64,000 nucleotides of DNA from Bacteroidales bacterium (GTDB lineage Bacteria > Bacteroidota > Bacteroidia > Bacteroidales > UBA932): NCBI GenBank assembly GCA_017617715.1, contig JAFZVQ010000056.1:20046-84045 (forward strand), read 5' to 3'. This document shows, piece after piece, positions 1 through 9,497 of the stretch; within the stretch, counting starts at the first letter, position 1, and each line of letters begins with the position of its first letter. The notes beneath the pieces were generated by a model. It ran no database searches. It saw only the letters and a program-made list of their open reading frames with translations, and was not told the DNA's origin. The position numbers were made by a program, and so were the translations under genes.

Positions 1-1
1 C

Positions 2-925
2 CGTCCCGAGCTCACGGTCTGGTCTTTCAATGTGGCCTGCCAGAGCAACGACGACAACAGCAGCTGGAGCAGCAGCAACTACTGGAGCGTTCGCAAATCC
101 GGCGTGTATTCATTCTTCAATACGATGAGCCCCGACATCATCGGCACCCAGGAGATGGAGTATCGCCAGCGTGTGAACATCCTTGACAACACCTCCGGCT
201 ATGCTGCTTATGGGCTGGGCGGCGATTACGGCAAGGAATCCAGCGGTTCTGAGGGCTATCTCTGGAACAAGAAGGACTACAACACCGACTCCTCCAACGC
301 AATATTCTACAAGACCGCCAAGTTCGACGTGCTGGACAAGGGCACTTTCTGGCTCTCTAGCAATCCGTCATCCGTGGGCTCCGACGACGGACACTGCTGT
401 TCCTGGATCAAGTTCCGCTGGAAGGAAAACGGCTACGTGTTCTATTTCTTCAACACCCATTTCACGGCCCACTATACCGACGAAGCTTATGCCGCCAGAC
501 TGGCGGAAGCCCCCATACTCTACGACCAGATAGAGGCCATCAATTCAGAGCATCTTCCCGCCATCCTGGTCGGCGACTTCAACGAATCCGCCACGGATTT
601 ATACAACCCCGAAAAAGGCGATTCCAGGTGGTCCAATTACTACTTCGCCCGAAATCAGGACGGCAAGACGTCAAAGACCGCATATCCGACCAGCTACAAT
701 GGTTTCGACACCACCTGCAGCGGATTCTCGACGATTTATGCCAGCGGCACCTGCAGTGGCAACAGGAGCAACCTCGACCACATCATCTACCGCTACTGTT
801 ATGATAACAGCAAGCACGGACTCAAAGCCGGCACTTTCGGCACCGACTATCGCGCCTACTCGGGAGTTTCTTACATTTCCGACCACTGGCCGATCACGGC
901 AACCCTCGTATTTGACTACCAGTAA
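2..925 (+). CDS. EEP-family hydrolase, 5' end outside window
   Basis: Member of the endonuclease/exonuclease/phosphatase superfamily, metal-dependent phosphodiesterases and phosphomonoesterases. The open frame runs to the window edge: before a GTG at 32 it already reads ELTVWSFNV, the usual first beta strand of the fold, so that GTG is not the true start and a signal sequence probably lies upstream. Visible active-site motifs are PDIIGTQEM (metal-binding Glu), FFNTHF, LVGDFNES, LDHIIY and ISDHWPI near the C-terminus. It precedes a small lipoprotein and a SusC/SusD pair, and a second EEP protein closes the same locus (8232-9200), so it probably acts in or outside the periplasm on a phosphate ester from the imported material. 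Substrate is unknown; related folds include sphingomyelinases and nucleases. Confidence 0.85.
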   Translation, partial: RPELTVWSFNVACQSNDDNSSWSSSNYWSVRKSGVYSFFNTMSPDIIGTQEMEYRQRVNILDNTSGYAAYGLGGDYGKESSGSEGYLWNKKDYNTDSSNAIFYKTAKFDVLDKGTFWLSSNPSSVGSDDGHCCSWIKFRWKENGYVFYFFNTHFTAHYTDEAYAARLAEAPILYDQIEAINSEHLPAILVGDFNESATDLYNPEKGDSRWSNYYFARNQDGKTSKTAYPTSYNGFDTTCSGFSTIYASGTCSGNRSNLDHIIYRYCYDNSKHGLKAGTFGTDYRAYSGVSYISDHWPITATLVFDYQ

Positions 926-1104
926 TGAAAATCCACCCTGCAGCAATGTTTGTTTGCGGCGTGGCCCTTCTTTCGGGCTGCACCGCAAAAGTGCACACAG
1001 ACGTCAGCCTGCAGGAAATGAGCCAATACTCCCAAGACCACAACGATGATACGCCGGGACTTGAGGAAATGCAAGATGATGACCAGGGCGTGATTTATAT
1101 TTAA
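925..1104 (+). CDS. Small lipoprotein, 59 aa
   Basis: Short reading frame whose ATG overlaps the last base of the preceding EEP stop codon (TAATG), typical of coupled genes. It begins with a Lys, then a hydrophobic stretch ending in the lipobox LLSGC (Cys at about residue 19), so it is predicted to be a lipid-anchored protein with a mature part of about 40 residues. The mature part is polar and acidic (HNDD, EEMQDDD) and has no domain I recognise. It ends 16 bp before the SusC start. It could be a small accessory of the uptake locus or a chance frame; lipobox, coupling and spacing favour a real gene. Confidence 0.6.
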   Translation: MKIHPAAMFVCGVALLSGCTAKVHTDVSLQEMSQYSQDHNDDTPGLEEMQDDDQGVIYI

Positions 1105-1120
1105 AGACAACGCAGACTAT

Positions 1121-4100
1121 ATGAGTATCACAAGACGCATACTTTCCACCGTTTTCCTGCTCCTTGCATGCTCCGCCGCAGCCTTGGCGCAAAGGACGCT
1201 GTCCGGCAAGGTTTACGACAGTTCCGGACTCGGCATCCCGGGGGCTGGCATCGTGGTCAGGGGCACGACCAATGGCGCCGTGAGCGATATCAACGGCGCC
1301 TGGACGCTTGGCGGCGTCAAAGACGGAGAAATCACGCTCGAGATTTCCTGCCTCGGCTACAGCCCTGCCACCGTGACCGTACAGGCAGGCCAGGCCGCTG
1401 TGGACATAACCCTGGAAGACGACAACTTGATGCTGGAGGAGACGGTGGTCGTGGGCTACGGCACCCAGAAAAAGGTCAACCTGACAGGAGCCATCACAGC
1501 AGTGAAAGGCGACGAACTCCAGAACCGAACGGCACACAACGTCACCAGCATGCTGCAGGGCGCCGTACCCGGTCTTAACATCACAACGTCGTCAGGTATC
1601 ATGAACGACACTCCTGACATCAACATCCGAGGCTATACCTCCATCAACGGTGCCAGCCCCATGGTGCTGATCGACGGCGCGGAAGGCGATCTCAGCCGTG
1701 TCAACTCGCAGGACGTGGAAAGCATTTCTATCATCAAGGACGGTGCGGCTGCGGCGGTCTACGGGGCCCGGGCTGCATTCGGCGTCATACTCGTGACAAC
1801 TAAATCCGGCGGCGAATCCGGCGGCAAAGCCACAGTGCGCTACAGCGGCAGATGGGGCTGGCAGTCGCCAACCACCAGCACCAACTACGAAACCAGGGGA
1901 TATTGGAGCGTATATACCATAAACAAATTCTGGGACGCCCGCTATCCCGGCGACAAGTACATCAAGTACAACGACAACGACATGAACGAGTTGCTCGAAA
2001 GGGTGAACGACGTGACGGAGAACCCGGCACGTCCCTGGGTGGTGGAAGAGACGGTCGGAGGCGTCAAGCAGTGGAAGTACTACGCCAACACCGACTGGTA
2101 CCACTCCCTGTTCTCCGACCAGAATCCGGTGCAGCAGCAAAGCGTTTCCGTGACCGGCGGAGGGAAGGATTTCAAGTATTACATTTCCGGCCTGTGGGAC
2201 CGACAGCAGGGCATAATGAAGATCAGCCCGGATATCATCGACAAATACCAGCTCCGCGCCCGTTTCGAGGGACGTGTCAACAAGTGGATCACCATTTCGA
2301 ACAACACTTCCTACTACGACCAGAACTACAGTTTTGTCGGGGCCGATCTGGCGAATATCGACCGCACCTTCTCGCAGGCTGCCGCACACGGCCTTCCCAT
2401 TTTCCCTTTTAAGAATCCGGACGGGTCTTGGGTTTACTATTCGCAGTATTTTGTCAGCAGTTATGCGGTGGCCAACGCGGCGCATATCAAATTCAGCGAG
2501 GGCACAGACAAGCACGTGGAGCGCAGGAACGATTTCGCTAATACGACGGAATTGAACGTCACCCCTTTCACAGGCTTGAAACTCACCGGGAACTTCACCT
2601 TCCGCAGGCGCCGCGACCATACTACCGCGCGAATGACAAACATCCACTACAAGATGTATCCCGACACGGACGTTCTCACCAGGGCAACAGGCGTGGGCAC
2701 AAACCAGCTTCAGGAAAAGACCAATTGCTACAATTACATGTCGGCGAACCTCCTGGCGACCTATGAGAATACGTTTGGCGGACATCATCTGACAGCCGTG
2801 GCCGGAGGTAACTATGAATCCCAGTACCATCAGTATCTTGAAGCCAAGTCGTATTTCCTCATTTCAGATACTCTCAACGACCTTTCTCTTGCCGGAACCG
2901 ATGTGGATGGCTCCACCAACTGGTTCATCGACGGCTCCCAGAGCGAATACGCCCTGCTCGGCTTCTTCGGAAGGTTTAACTACGACTACAAGGGCCGCTA
3001 TCTGTTCGAGATTTCAGGCCGTTACGACGGTTCATCCCGTTTTGCCAGCGGTCACCGCTGGGGATTCTTCCCTTCCGTGTCGGCAGGATGGCGCATCAGC
3101 GAAGAGCCTTTCTTCGCTCCCGTAAAGGGCATCGTGAACAACCTCAAGCTCAGGGCTTCACTCAGTTCCCTCGGCAACCAGGTGGTCAGCAACTATGCCT
3201 ATATCCGTAAAATATCTCTTGATTCTTCCGATTATTTGTTCGGAGAGGGCGCTCTTGCTCGATCCGCCTCTATCTCCTCCCCGAATGCAGGCGACCTCAC
3301 CTGGGAGACGGTGCGGCAATACAACGTGGGTCTGGATGCCGGCTTATTCAAGGATCGCCTCCAGTTCACAGGTGAAGCCTATATCCGCAACACCATAGGC
3401 ATGCTTGTTTCGGGTGAAGCCATTCCCGCCATCTACGGAGCGTCTTCGCCGAAGCAGAACTCCGCAAACCTGAGCACCAGAGGTTATGAATTCTCCCTGA
3501 GTTGGAAAGACCAGTTCATGCTGGCGGGAAGCCCTTTCGGTTACGGTATTTCAGCAAATATCAGCAACTACGATTCCTACATCACCAAGTACGACAACAA
3601 TCCCAACGGACTTATAAGCGACTACTATGTCGGCGAGCATCTCGGTGATATCTGGGGTTTTGAAGCCAACGACCTTTTCGCAACGGACGAGGAAGCGCAG
3701 CAATATGCTTCCGAAGTGGACCTGAGCTACATCACTTCAGGCATGGGCTTTGGCTGGAAGGCAGGCGATCTTAAGTACATAGACTCTGACGGGGACGGCA
3801 CCATAGGCATAGGTGCCAACACGGTGGATGATCCCGGCGACCGTAAGATTCTCGGGAACAAGTATCCCCGCCTTTCTTACGGCACTACCTTCTCCCTCGA
3901 CTGGTTCGGATTTGACATAAGCGCATTCTTCCAGGGCACGGGCGACCATTACTGGTACCCTTCCCGCTGGTCGTTCACTTTCTGGGGGCCGTTCTCCAAC
4001 CCTATGCAGACGTTCCTGCGGCGTGATTTCCTCAAGGATGTCTGGGACTACAACAATACCGACGCTTATTTCCCCCGAGCCCGCGGATACATAGCGGAAA

Positions 4101-4396
4101 TCTCCGGCGGATATCTGAACAGGGTGAACACCCGTTACCTTCAGAATTGCCGTTACCTGAGGCTCAAGAACCTCACGGCCGGTTATACCCTGCCTGCCAA
4201 ATGGACCAAAACAGTTGGCCTGGATAAGGTGAGGGTTTATTTCTCCGGTGAGAATCTCACCTGCTGGTCCCCGTTGTACGAGCATTGCGAATATCTGGAT
4301 GCGGAAGCGATTTCGCATAATGATTCCGAACAATATGGCCGTTCGTTCTATCCGTGGCAAAAGACGTTTATGTTCGGCGTGGATATCAATTTCTAA
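1121..4396 (+). CDS. SusC/RagA-type TonB-linked outer membrane protein
   Basis: TonB-dependent transporter of 1091 aa that imports an oligomer across the outer membrane together with its SusD lid. Order: signal peptide (1-23, ending ALAQ), carboxypeptidase-regulatory-like beta sandwich (about 26-102), the SusC signature VVVGYGTQKK (109-118), plug domain with INIRGYTSING and VLIDG, then a long beta-barrel ending in an aromatic residue (GVDINF), as expected for an outer-membrane barrel. Length is normal for SusC proteins. The SusD gene follows after 12 bp. Substrate cannot be read from the sequence; the two flanking EEP hydrolases hint at a phosphate-bearing compound. No ECF-sigma or hybrid two-component regulator is visible beside this locus. 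Confidence 0.95.
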   Translation: MSITRRILSTVFLLLACSAAALAQRTLSGKVYDSSGLGIPGAGIVVRGTTNGAVSDINGAWTLGGVKDGEITLEISCLGYSPATVTVQAGQAAVDITLEDDNLMLEETVVVGYGTQKKVNLTGAITAVKGDELQNRTAHNVTSMLQGAVPGLNITTSSGIMNDTPDINIRGYTSINGASPMVLIDGAEGDLSRVNSQDVESISIIKDGAAAAVYGARAAFGVILVTTKSGGESGGKATVRYSGRWGWQSPTTSTNYETRGYWSVYTINKFWDARYPGDKYIKYNDNDMNELLERVNDVTENPARPWVVEETVGGVKQWKYYANTDWYHSLFSDQNPVQQQSVSVTGGGKDFKYYISGLWDRQQGIMKISPDIIDKYQLRARFEGRVNKWITISNNTSYYDQNYSFVGADLANIDRTFSQAAAHGLPIFPFKNPDGSWVYYSQYFVSSYAVANAAHIKFSEGTDKHVERRNDFANTTELNVTPFTGLKLTGNFTFRRRRDHTTARMTNIHYKMYPDTDVLTRATGVGTNQLQEKTNCYNYMSANLLATYENTFGGHHLTAVAGGNYESQYHQYLEAKSYFLISDTLNDLSLAGTDVDGSTNWFIDGSQSEYALLGFFGRFNYDYKGRYLFEISGRYDGSSRFASGHRWGFFPSVSAGWRISEEPFFAPVKGIVNNLKLRASLSSLGNQVVSNYAYIRKISLDSSDYLFGEGALARSASISSPNAGDLTWETVRQYNVGLDAGLFKDRLQFTGEAYIRNTIGMLVSGEAIPAIYGASSPKQNSANLSTRGYEFSLSWKDQFMLAGSPFGYGISANISNYDSYITKYDNNPNGLISDYYVGEHLGDIWGFEANDLFATDEEAQQYASEVDLSYITSGMGFGWKAGDLKYIDSDGDGTIGIGANTVDDPGDRKILGNKYPRLSYGTTFSLDWFGFDISAFFQGTGDHYWYPSRWSFTFWGPFSNPMQTFLRRDFLKDVWDYNNTDAYFPRARGYIAEISGGYLNRVNTRYLQNCRYLRLKNLTAGYTLPAKWTKTVGLDKVRVYFSGENLTCWSPLYEHCEYLDAEAISHNDSEQYGRSFYPWQKTFMFGVDINF

Positions 4397-4408
4397 AAGA
4401 GCAAGGAC

Positions 4409-6229
4409 ATGAAAAAGATATGTTGCATTTTCACTTTCCTGACGGTTCTCTTCCTCGCATCATCTTGTGAGGACGCCTTGAACAAGTATCCGCTGGACGA
4501 CCTCACGGAAGAGTCTTATTTCGAGAATGCCACCCAGTTGCAATTCTTCACCAATTCGTTTTATTCATCCATCCTGCCGGATGTCCCATATGATGAGCAA
4601 AGCGACCTGATGGTTGCCACGAATGTGAGCAACACCCTTCTCAACGGCTCCTTCCGCACCGTGCCCGCTTCCGGTGGCGGATGGTCATGGACCACGCTTA
4701 GGAAGATCAATACCTGCCTTGGGAATCTCTATCGTTGCGAAGACGAAGCGGTGCGTGCGGAATACAACGCCCTCTGCAAATTCTTCCGCGCATGGTTTTA
4801 TTTCGACAAGATTCGCCGTTTCGGCGACGTCCCATGGGTGGACCATGAACTTGCTTCAGACGAAGATGATATTCTGTACAAGGCTCGCGACAGCAGGGAA
4901 GTCGTCCTGGCCCATATGATAGAGGATATAGATGAAGCCATTGCTGGCCTTCCCTCTTCATACAGCTCCGGAAAGACTTTCCGTGCTACAAAATGGGCTG
5001 CGCTTGCGCTTAAATCCAGATTCTGCCTTTTCGAAGGAACATACAGGAAGTATCATGAAGGGGACATAACCCTGTGGACCCTCCCTGCCGACGCCAACCC
5101 TCCTTCCTATTATCTAGAGCTTGCTGCCGATGCTGCCGAAGAACTTATGGACCTGGGGCCGCACAAGCTTTATTCCACCAACCGTCCGGATTACGATTAC
5201 CAGAACCTCTTCTCGCAGTATGAAGCCGATGCCGGTGAGTATATTCTGGCGATTGACTACGATTACGGGTATAAATGCTATCACGATGCGAGCGGTGTCG
5301 CACTTCTGCCGGTGTGCGGCCGCAACAGCCCCACAAGGAACTTTATCGACCATTATCTTATGGCAGACGGCTCCCGTTATTCATCTGTTTCGGGATGGAG
5401 CACCAAGACTTTTGCCGATCAGGTGAAGAACCGGGATCCCAGATTGCACCAGACTATAAGGATTCCCGGCTACAACTACACAGTGCTGTCGACCAACAGG
5501 ACCAGTTTCTGCGACATGGACTGCAGCCTGACCGGATATTCCATCAACAAGTATGTCATGCGGCCCGACAATCTCGTGATGAATAATATCCGCAGCAACT
5601 CCTATAATGATATGCCGGTTATTCGTCTTGCTGAGGTTTATCTCAACTTCGCTGAGGCGAAAGCCGAACTGGGTACGCTGAATCAGGGCGACCTGGACAA
5701 GAGCGTCAACCTTCTGCGAAAGCGAGCAGGCATGCCCGACCTCAATATGGCAAAAGCCAACGCATCTCCCGACCCGTATCTGACCTCTGAAGATACCGGA
5801 TATCCCAAGGTGGGAGGCGCTAACAAGGGTGTGATTCTTGAAATCCGCCGTGAAAGGGTTGTCGAACTTGCATTCGAAGGGCTTCGCTATGCCGACCTGC
5901 TCCGGTGGGCCGACGGAGCGAGGATCACCAAGGGCCTCTACGGTATGTATTTCCCGGGAGCCGGCAATTACGACTGGAACAACGATGGCAAGATAGATAT
6001 ATGCCTCTATAGCGGCTCCAAGCCTTCTACCGACGCCACTTTCGTCTATAAGATAGGCTCGGACATAACTCTCTCCCAGGGGACCAAGGGCTACGTAATG
6101 CCCAATCCCACATACACTTTCTCCTTCGATCCCGAACGGGATTACCTGTACCCGATTCCCACCAACGAAAGGGTTCTCAACCACCTGCTTCTCCAGAACC
6201 CGGGATGGAACGACGGTTTGAATTTTTAA
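4409..6229 (+). CDS. RagB/SusD-family surface lipoprotein
   Basis: Substrate-binding lid of the SusC transporter encoded just upstream. The precursor (606 aa) has a signal peptide with lipobox LASSC near residue 20, followed by the typical start of mature SusD proteins (ALNKYPLDDLTEESYF). Further SusD hallmarks are the TPR-containing N-terminal region (CKFFRAWFYFDKIRRFGDVPWVD), MPVIRLAEVYLNFAEAKAE in the second half, and IRRERVVELAFEGLRYADLLRW before the C-terminus. It should sit on the outer face of the outer membrane and deliver glycan or another oligomer to SusC. Gene order SusC-SusD-surface lipoprotein is the usual one. Confidence 0.95.
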   Translation: MKKICCIFTFLTVLFLASSCEDALNKYPLDDLTEESYFENATQLQFFTNSFYSSILPDVPYDEQSDLMVATNVSNTLLNGSFRTVPASGGGWSWTTLRKINTCLGNLYRCEDEAVRAEYNALCKFFRAWFYFDKIRRFGDVPWVDHELASDEDDILYKARDSREVVLAHMIEDIDEAIAGLPSSYSSGKTFRATKWAALALKSRFCLFEGTYRKYHEGDITLWTLPADANPPSYYLELAADAAEELMDLGPHKLYSTNRPDYDYQNLFSQYEADAGEYILAIDYDYGYKCYHDASGVALLPVCGRNSPTRNFIDHYLMADGSRYSSVSGWSTKTFADQVKNRDPRLHQTIRIPGYNYTVLSTNRTSFCDMDCSLTGYSINKYVMRPDNLVMNNIRSNSYNDMPVIRLAEVYLNFAEAKAELGTLNQGDLDKSVNLLRKRAGMPDLNMAKANASPDPYLTSEDTGYPKVGGANKGVILEIRRERVVELAFEGLRYADLLRWADGARITKGLYGMYFPGAGNYDWNNDGKIDICLYSGSKPSTDATFVYKIGSDITLSQGTKGYVMPNPTYTFSFDPERDYLYPIPTNERVLNHLLLQNPGWNDGLNF

Positions 6230-6241
6230 AAAGTATCAAAT

Positions 6242-8245
6242 ATGAGAAAGCTCATCTACTTCATGTTTGCGGTTTCCGTGGTTTTCGCGTGCAACCCCAA
6301 TAATCCCGACAATCCGGACAATCCCGGCGGCAAGGACAATCCTGCCGATGCCAAAGCCACCGTCGTCCGGGTGGGCACCCAGACTCTGTCTTTCGATGCA
6401 ATCGGCGCAGAAAGTCAGACCTTGAAGGTCTATGCCGACGGCTCCTGGACTTCCGAAGCCCCCGATTGGGTGACGTTGGATCCGACTTCCGGGAGCGGCA
6501 CCGTGACGGTGACGGTCAGCGTGACAGATAATGAGGCTGTGGACGGACGCACCGGAACAGTGGTTTTCGCCCCGGAACTGTCCTCTACCACCAATGTCCT
6601 CACAATACAGCAAAAGGGAGACAACAAGGTCAATATCAAAACCGGACAGGCTTTTGCCGAATGGCTTGCAAAACTCACCAAAGAGTCTCTGGATGAGGCT
6701 CGTCTTGCAGCAGACATCGACATGACCGGCATAACTCTGGTCCCGGCGGAAGATTTCTCCGGCGTACTCGACGGTGAGGGACATTCCATCAAGAACCTCA
6801 AGTCCACGAAGCCGCTTTTCAAGAAGAATAGCGGGACGCTGAAGAATATCGTCATAGACGCCAGCTGCTCGTTCGAGCCCGATACTCTCATTTTCGGAGC
6901 TCTCGTTGCCCGCAACGAAGGCAAAGTGGATGACTGCACCAACAAGGGCACGGTAACCCGTACCATTGCTCCCACATCCAAGGAAAGCAATGTGATTGCA
7001 GGTCTTGTCGGGGTATGGGCAGATACTGAAACGACCATCAGTGGATGCAAGAACTACGGCAATGTTTCCATCGTGGTGACGGACAACGGCAAGTTCACGA
7101 CACAAGGCGTCGCCGGCGTGGTCGGATATTGCCGCGGCAATGTTTCTAATTGTGAGAACTATGGGGACATCAGTCTCTCCGGCGGTTATCATGTCGGTCG
7201 CGCCTGCCCTGTCAGGGATCCGTCAGCCCCCGACAATATCGAAACAGGTGAGTTCTATAACCAGAAAGTCAGTGCTTCAGTGGGCGGTGTTGCCGCATAC
7301 ATTATTGGAACTGCGGACAACTGCAAGAATGAAGGTACAGTGTCGTGGACGGAAACCAAGGCGGAGGCTCTGTCTACTTCCCCTGCCCGCATGTTCTGCG
7401 GCGGTGTGGCCGGAACATATTACGGAAAGGTGAGTGACTGCGCCAATGCCGGTCCGGTCAACGTCAAGGTCCTGACCAGCGACAGACAGCCATTCGACGG
7501 ACAGAATCACCAATTGTGTGTCGGCGGTGTTTTCGGCGCGCTTAACAATCCTACCAAAGACTCGCCCAGCGGCAACAGGGGTGTGGAAGTGCGGAATTGC
7601 AGCAATTCTGGTAAACTTACGTTTGAAGTCTATACCAGCAAGAACTGGATGTGGTGGGGCGGCGTAATCGGCTGGCCTAATGGCGCTGACAGGATTTGCA
7701 ACGGCACAATGTACAACTGCAGCAACACGGGAGACTTTGAAATCAACGGCGCCTGCACATTCCGCGCTGGCGGCGTCGCGGGCGTCTCTCCTAATATGGA
7801 AGGCTGTTCCAGCAAAAACAAGATTATCATCAACGGTGCAAGCGGATCCGCCTCCTGCGGGGGTCTCATTGGCGCGCACTGGGGCGATAAACAGGTAATC
7901 AAGGATTGTTCAGTCGTCGTTGAAATCAATTCTGCGGTCAGAATAAACCTTTCCGCTTTTATCGGCACCACGGACGCGGGTGATGCTGATGAAAATTCCT
8001 TCACCCAGGTAGAGGGCGGCTCCGTGGATGGAATCATTTCTCAGAACGGAGACGGACCTATGGGACTGGTGATCGGTTTCTGCGACAGCAAGGACCGTCC
8101 CGTCACGGTAGGCACTTCTACGGCACCTGTTGAAGTCTCCGGCAAAGTCAATGGCACAGCCATCACACAGGAAAATGCCCTCGCCCTGATTTGGGGTAAC
8201 AATTATGACCCTGCTGTACACAGCCTGAATTATGTCGTTAAGTAG
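6242..8245 (+). CDS. Surface lipoprotein: BACON domain plus GLUG-like repeats
   Basis: Lipoprotein of 667 aa with lipobox VVFAC (Cys about 17) and a low-complexity Asn/Pro/Asp linker (NPDNPDNPGG) encoded by a short repeated triplet tract. A BACON domain follows at about 40-128 (SWTSEAPDWVTLDPTSGSG, ending LTIQQKG). From about 130 to 600 there are many short units of the form GGVAGxxxG.VsnCxNyG, resembling GLUG motifs that fold as a right-handed beta-helix in adhesins and surface glycan-binding proteins. Position directly after SusD suggests a surface glycan-binding role in the same uptake complex. No catalytic residues are recognisable. The next gene starts 14 bp before this stop. Confidence 0.75.
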   Translation: MRKLIYFMFAVSVVFACNPNNPDNPDNPGGKDNPADAKATVVRVGTQTLSFDAIGAESQTLKVYADGSWTSEAPDWVTLDPTSGSGTVTVTVSVTDNEAVDGRTGTVVFAPELSSTTNVLTIQQKGDNKVNIKTGQAFAEWLAKLTKESLDEARLAADIDMTGITLVPAEDFSGVLDGEGHSIKNLKSTKPLFKKNSGTLKNIVIDASCSFEPDTLIFGALVARNEGKVDDCTNKGTVTRTIAPTSKESNVIAGLVGVWADTETTISGCKNYGNVSIVVTDNGKFTTQGVAGVVGYCRGNVSNCENYGDISLSGGYHVGRACPVRDPSAPDNIETGEFYNQKVSASVGGVAAYIIGTADNCKNEGTVSWTETKAEALSTSPARMFCGGVAGTYYGKVSDCANAGPVNVKVLTSDRQPFDGQNHQLCVGGVFGALNNPTKDSPSGNRGVEVRNCSNSGKLTFEVYTSKNWMWWGGVIGWPNGADRICNGTMYNCSNTGDFEINGACTFRAGGVAGVSPNMEGCSSKNKIIINGASGSASCGGLIGAHWGDKQVIKDCSVVVEINSAVRINLSAFIGTTDAGDADENSFTQVEGGSVDGIISQNGDGPMGLVIGFCDSKDRPVTVGTSTAPVEVSGKVNGTAITQENALALIWGNNYDPAVHSLNYVVK

Positions 8246-9200
8246 ATTATTATTGGCTGCGGGTATCGTCCTTTCCTTTGGCGTGTTATGCTCATGTAAG
8301 GAAGACCCCGATACTCCGGGCGAGCCCGAGAAAGAAAGTGCGGACCTTCTGATCTGCACTTTCAACATACGTTATCCCGAGCCTGCTGATGGGGACTATA
8401 TCTGGGAGAACCGCAGGGATGCAGTCTGCAAGTTCATACTTACCCGTAAGCCTGATATTATCGGCATGCAGGAGGTGGAAAAGGTGCAGGCGGAGTATAT
8501 CCTGTCGAAAGTGAAAGACGAATACGGCCTTTATGGTATCGGGCGTGAGACCGGAAAGGATATACTGAGTTCCACCACCGACGAAACGTCCAAGACCATC
8601 CTGTACAAGAAGTCACGTTTCGACCTGTCGGGCAAAGGCACCTTCTGGCACAGCAATAATCCGGACCAGGTGTCGGCTAAGAACAAGGCCAACGACTATG
8701 GCACCTGGCACACCTCCCACCCTTGGGTTACTTCATGGGTGAAACTTGCCGACAAAGATAATGTGGGTCGCGCCGTGTGGCTTTTCAATACGCACTACCA
8801 GAACAACAAGAACATGACCTCCGTCGCGCCCGGAATCAGGATGATGGAAAGCAACCTGCACATAAACAAGATACCTTCTATCACAGGAGGCTCGTTCGGA
8901 TCCGCAAGTAAAGATCCTGTTTTCCTGATAGGGGACTTCAACTGCAGTTTCACTACTGATGAGCTACAGTTGTTGAGGAATGTTCCGCTCGGCTATGCCC
9001 GGGAAGATGCGGCAAAGTCCAGCTTCCGCTCGACCGACACAGACAACGGTTATGGCAAAGGCGGGGCCCTTATCGACCACATATTCTTCTGCGGCCCGCT
9101 CAAATGCCTGACCTACACCGTGGACAAGAGGGATTACGGCATTACCTACATCTCCGATCATTATCCGGTACTGTCTGAATTCAAGTATAGTGATAAATAA
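8232..9200 (+). CDS. EEP-family lipoprotein hydrolase
   Basis: Second endonuclease/exonuclease/phosphatase protein of the locus, 322 aa, with lipobox VLCSC (Cys about 22), so probably lipid-anchored. EEP core motifs are all present: LLICTFNIRY at the start of the domain, PDIIGMQEVE (metal-binding Glu), LFNTHYQ, LIGDFNC, LIDHIFF and ISDHYPV. It overlaps the BACON/GLUG gene by 14 bp, which implies translational coupling. It is a diverged paralogue of the EEP protein at the left edge, sharing PDIIG-QE and KGTFW, and the two bracket the SusC/SusD pair. Family members hydrolyse phosphodiesters or phosphomonoesters; the actual substrate is unknown. Confidence 0.88.
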   Translation: MSLSRLLLAAGIVLSFGVLCSCKEDPDTPGEPEKESADLLICTFNIRYPEPADGDYIWENRRDAVCKFILTRKPDIIGMQEVEKVQAEYILSKVKDEYGLYGIGRETGKDILSSTTDETSKTILYKKSRFDLSGKGTFWHSNNPDQVSAKNKANDYGTWHTSHPWVTSWVKLADKDNVGRAVWLFNTHYQNNKNMTSVAPGIRMMESNLHINKIPSITGGSFGSASKDPVFLIGDFNCSFTTDELQLLRNVPLGYAREDAAKSSFRSTDTDNGYGKGGALIDHIFFCGPLKCLTYTVDKRDYGITYISDHYPVLSEFKYSDK

Positions 9201-9497
9201 ACCTTTCTTTTTTGTTTTGGTGGCTCTGCTTTTATCGGATGGACCCCGCTTTACAGCGTGGTTACGGGAGTCGGCGGAAAGGATGAGCTTTCCGATGCGA
9301 TGGCTCTCAGGGCATACCAGAAGAAACTGGGTCGTCAGGAAGACATGGTGATGATGAACACCTGGGGAGACAGCAGCAGAGACGGACGAGTGAGCGAATC
9401 ATTCTGCCTCCAGGAACTGGACAAGGACGGCTGCATCAGCGTCCGCCTGAAATCAAAAAACAGCTTCTGCGTGTACGAATACTCCCTTACACCTTAA
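9201..9497 (+). pseudogene. Remnant of GH36-like alpha-galactosidase
   Basis: The frame continues open directly after the EEP stop codon and encodes FIGWTPLYSVVTGVGG, then QEDMVMMNTWGDSSRDGR and VSESFCLQEL. This matches my memory of the stretch before the catalytic barrel in Bacteroidota GH36-type alpha-galactosidases (MVMMNTWGDR...D.R..E.F.L.E). The text then jumps to a short tail (DKDGCISVRLK...FCVYEY) that resembles a C-terminal beta-sandwich strand, and stops. The N-terminus and nearly all of the catalytic barrel are missing, so it cannot be an active enzyme. I infer a 5' truncation plus a large internal deletion. No good start codon is present; a GTG at 9258 is the only in-frame candidate. 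Its end overlaps the convergent neighbour by 11 bp. Confidence 0.55.

Noticed and set aside
6300-6335. Phase-variable tandem repeat (aatcccgac-like units)
   Set aside because: Only a few imperfect 9-bp units encoding an Asn/Pro/Asp linker; changes by whole units would not shift the frame.
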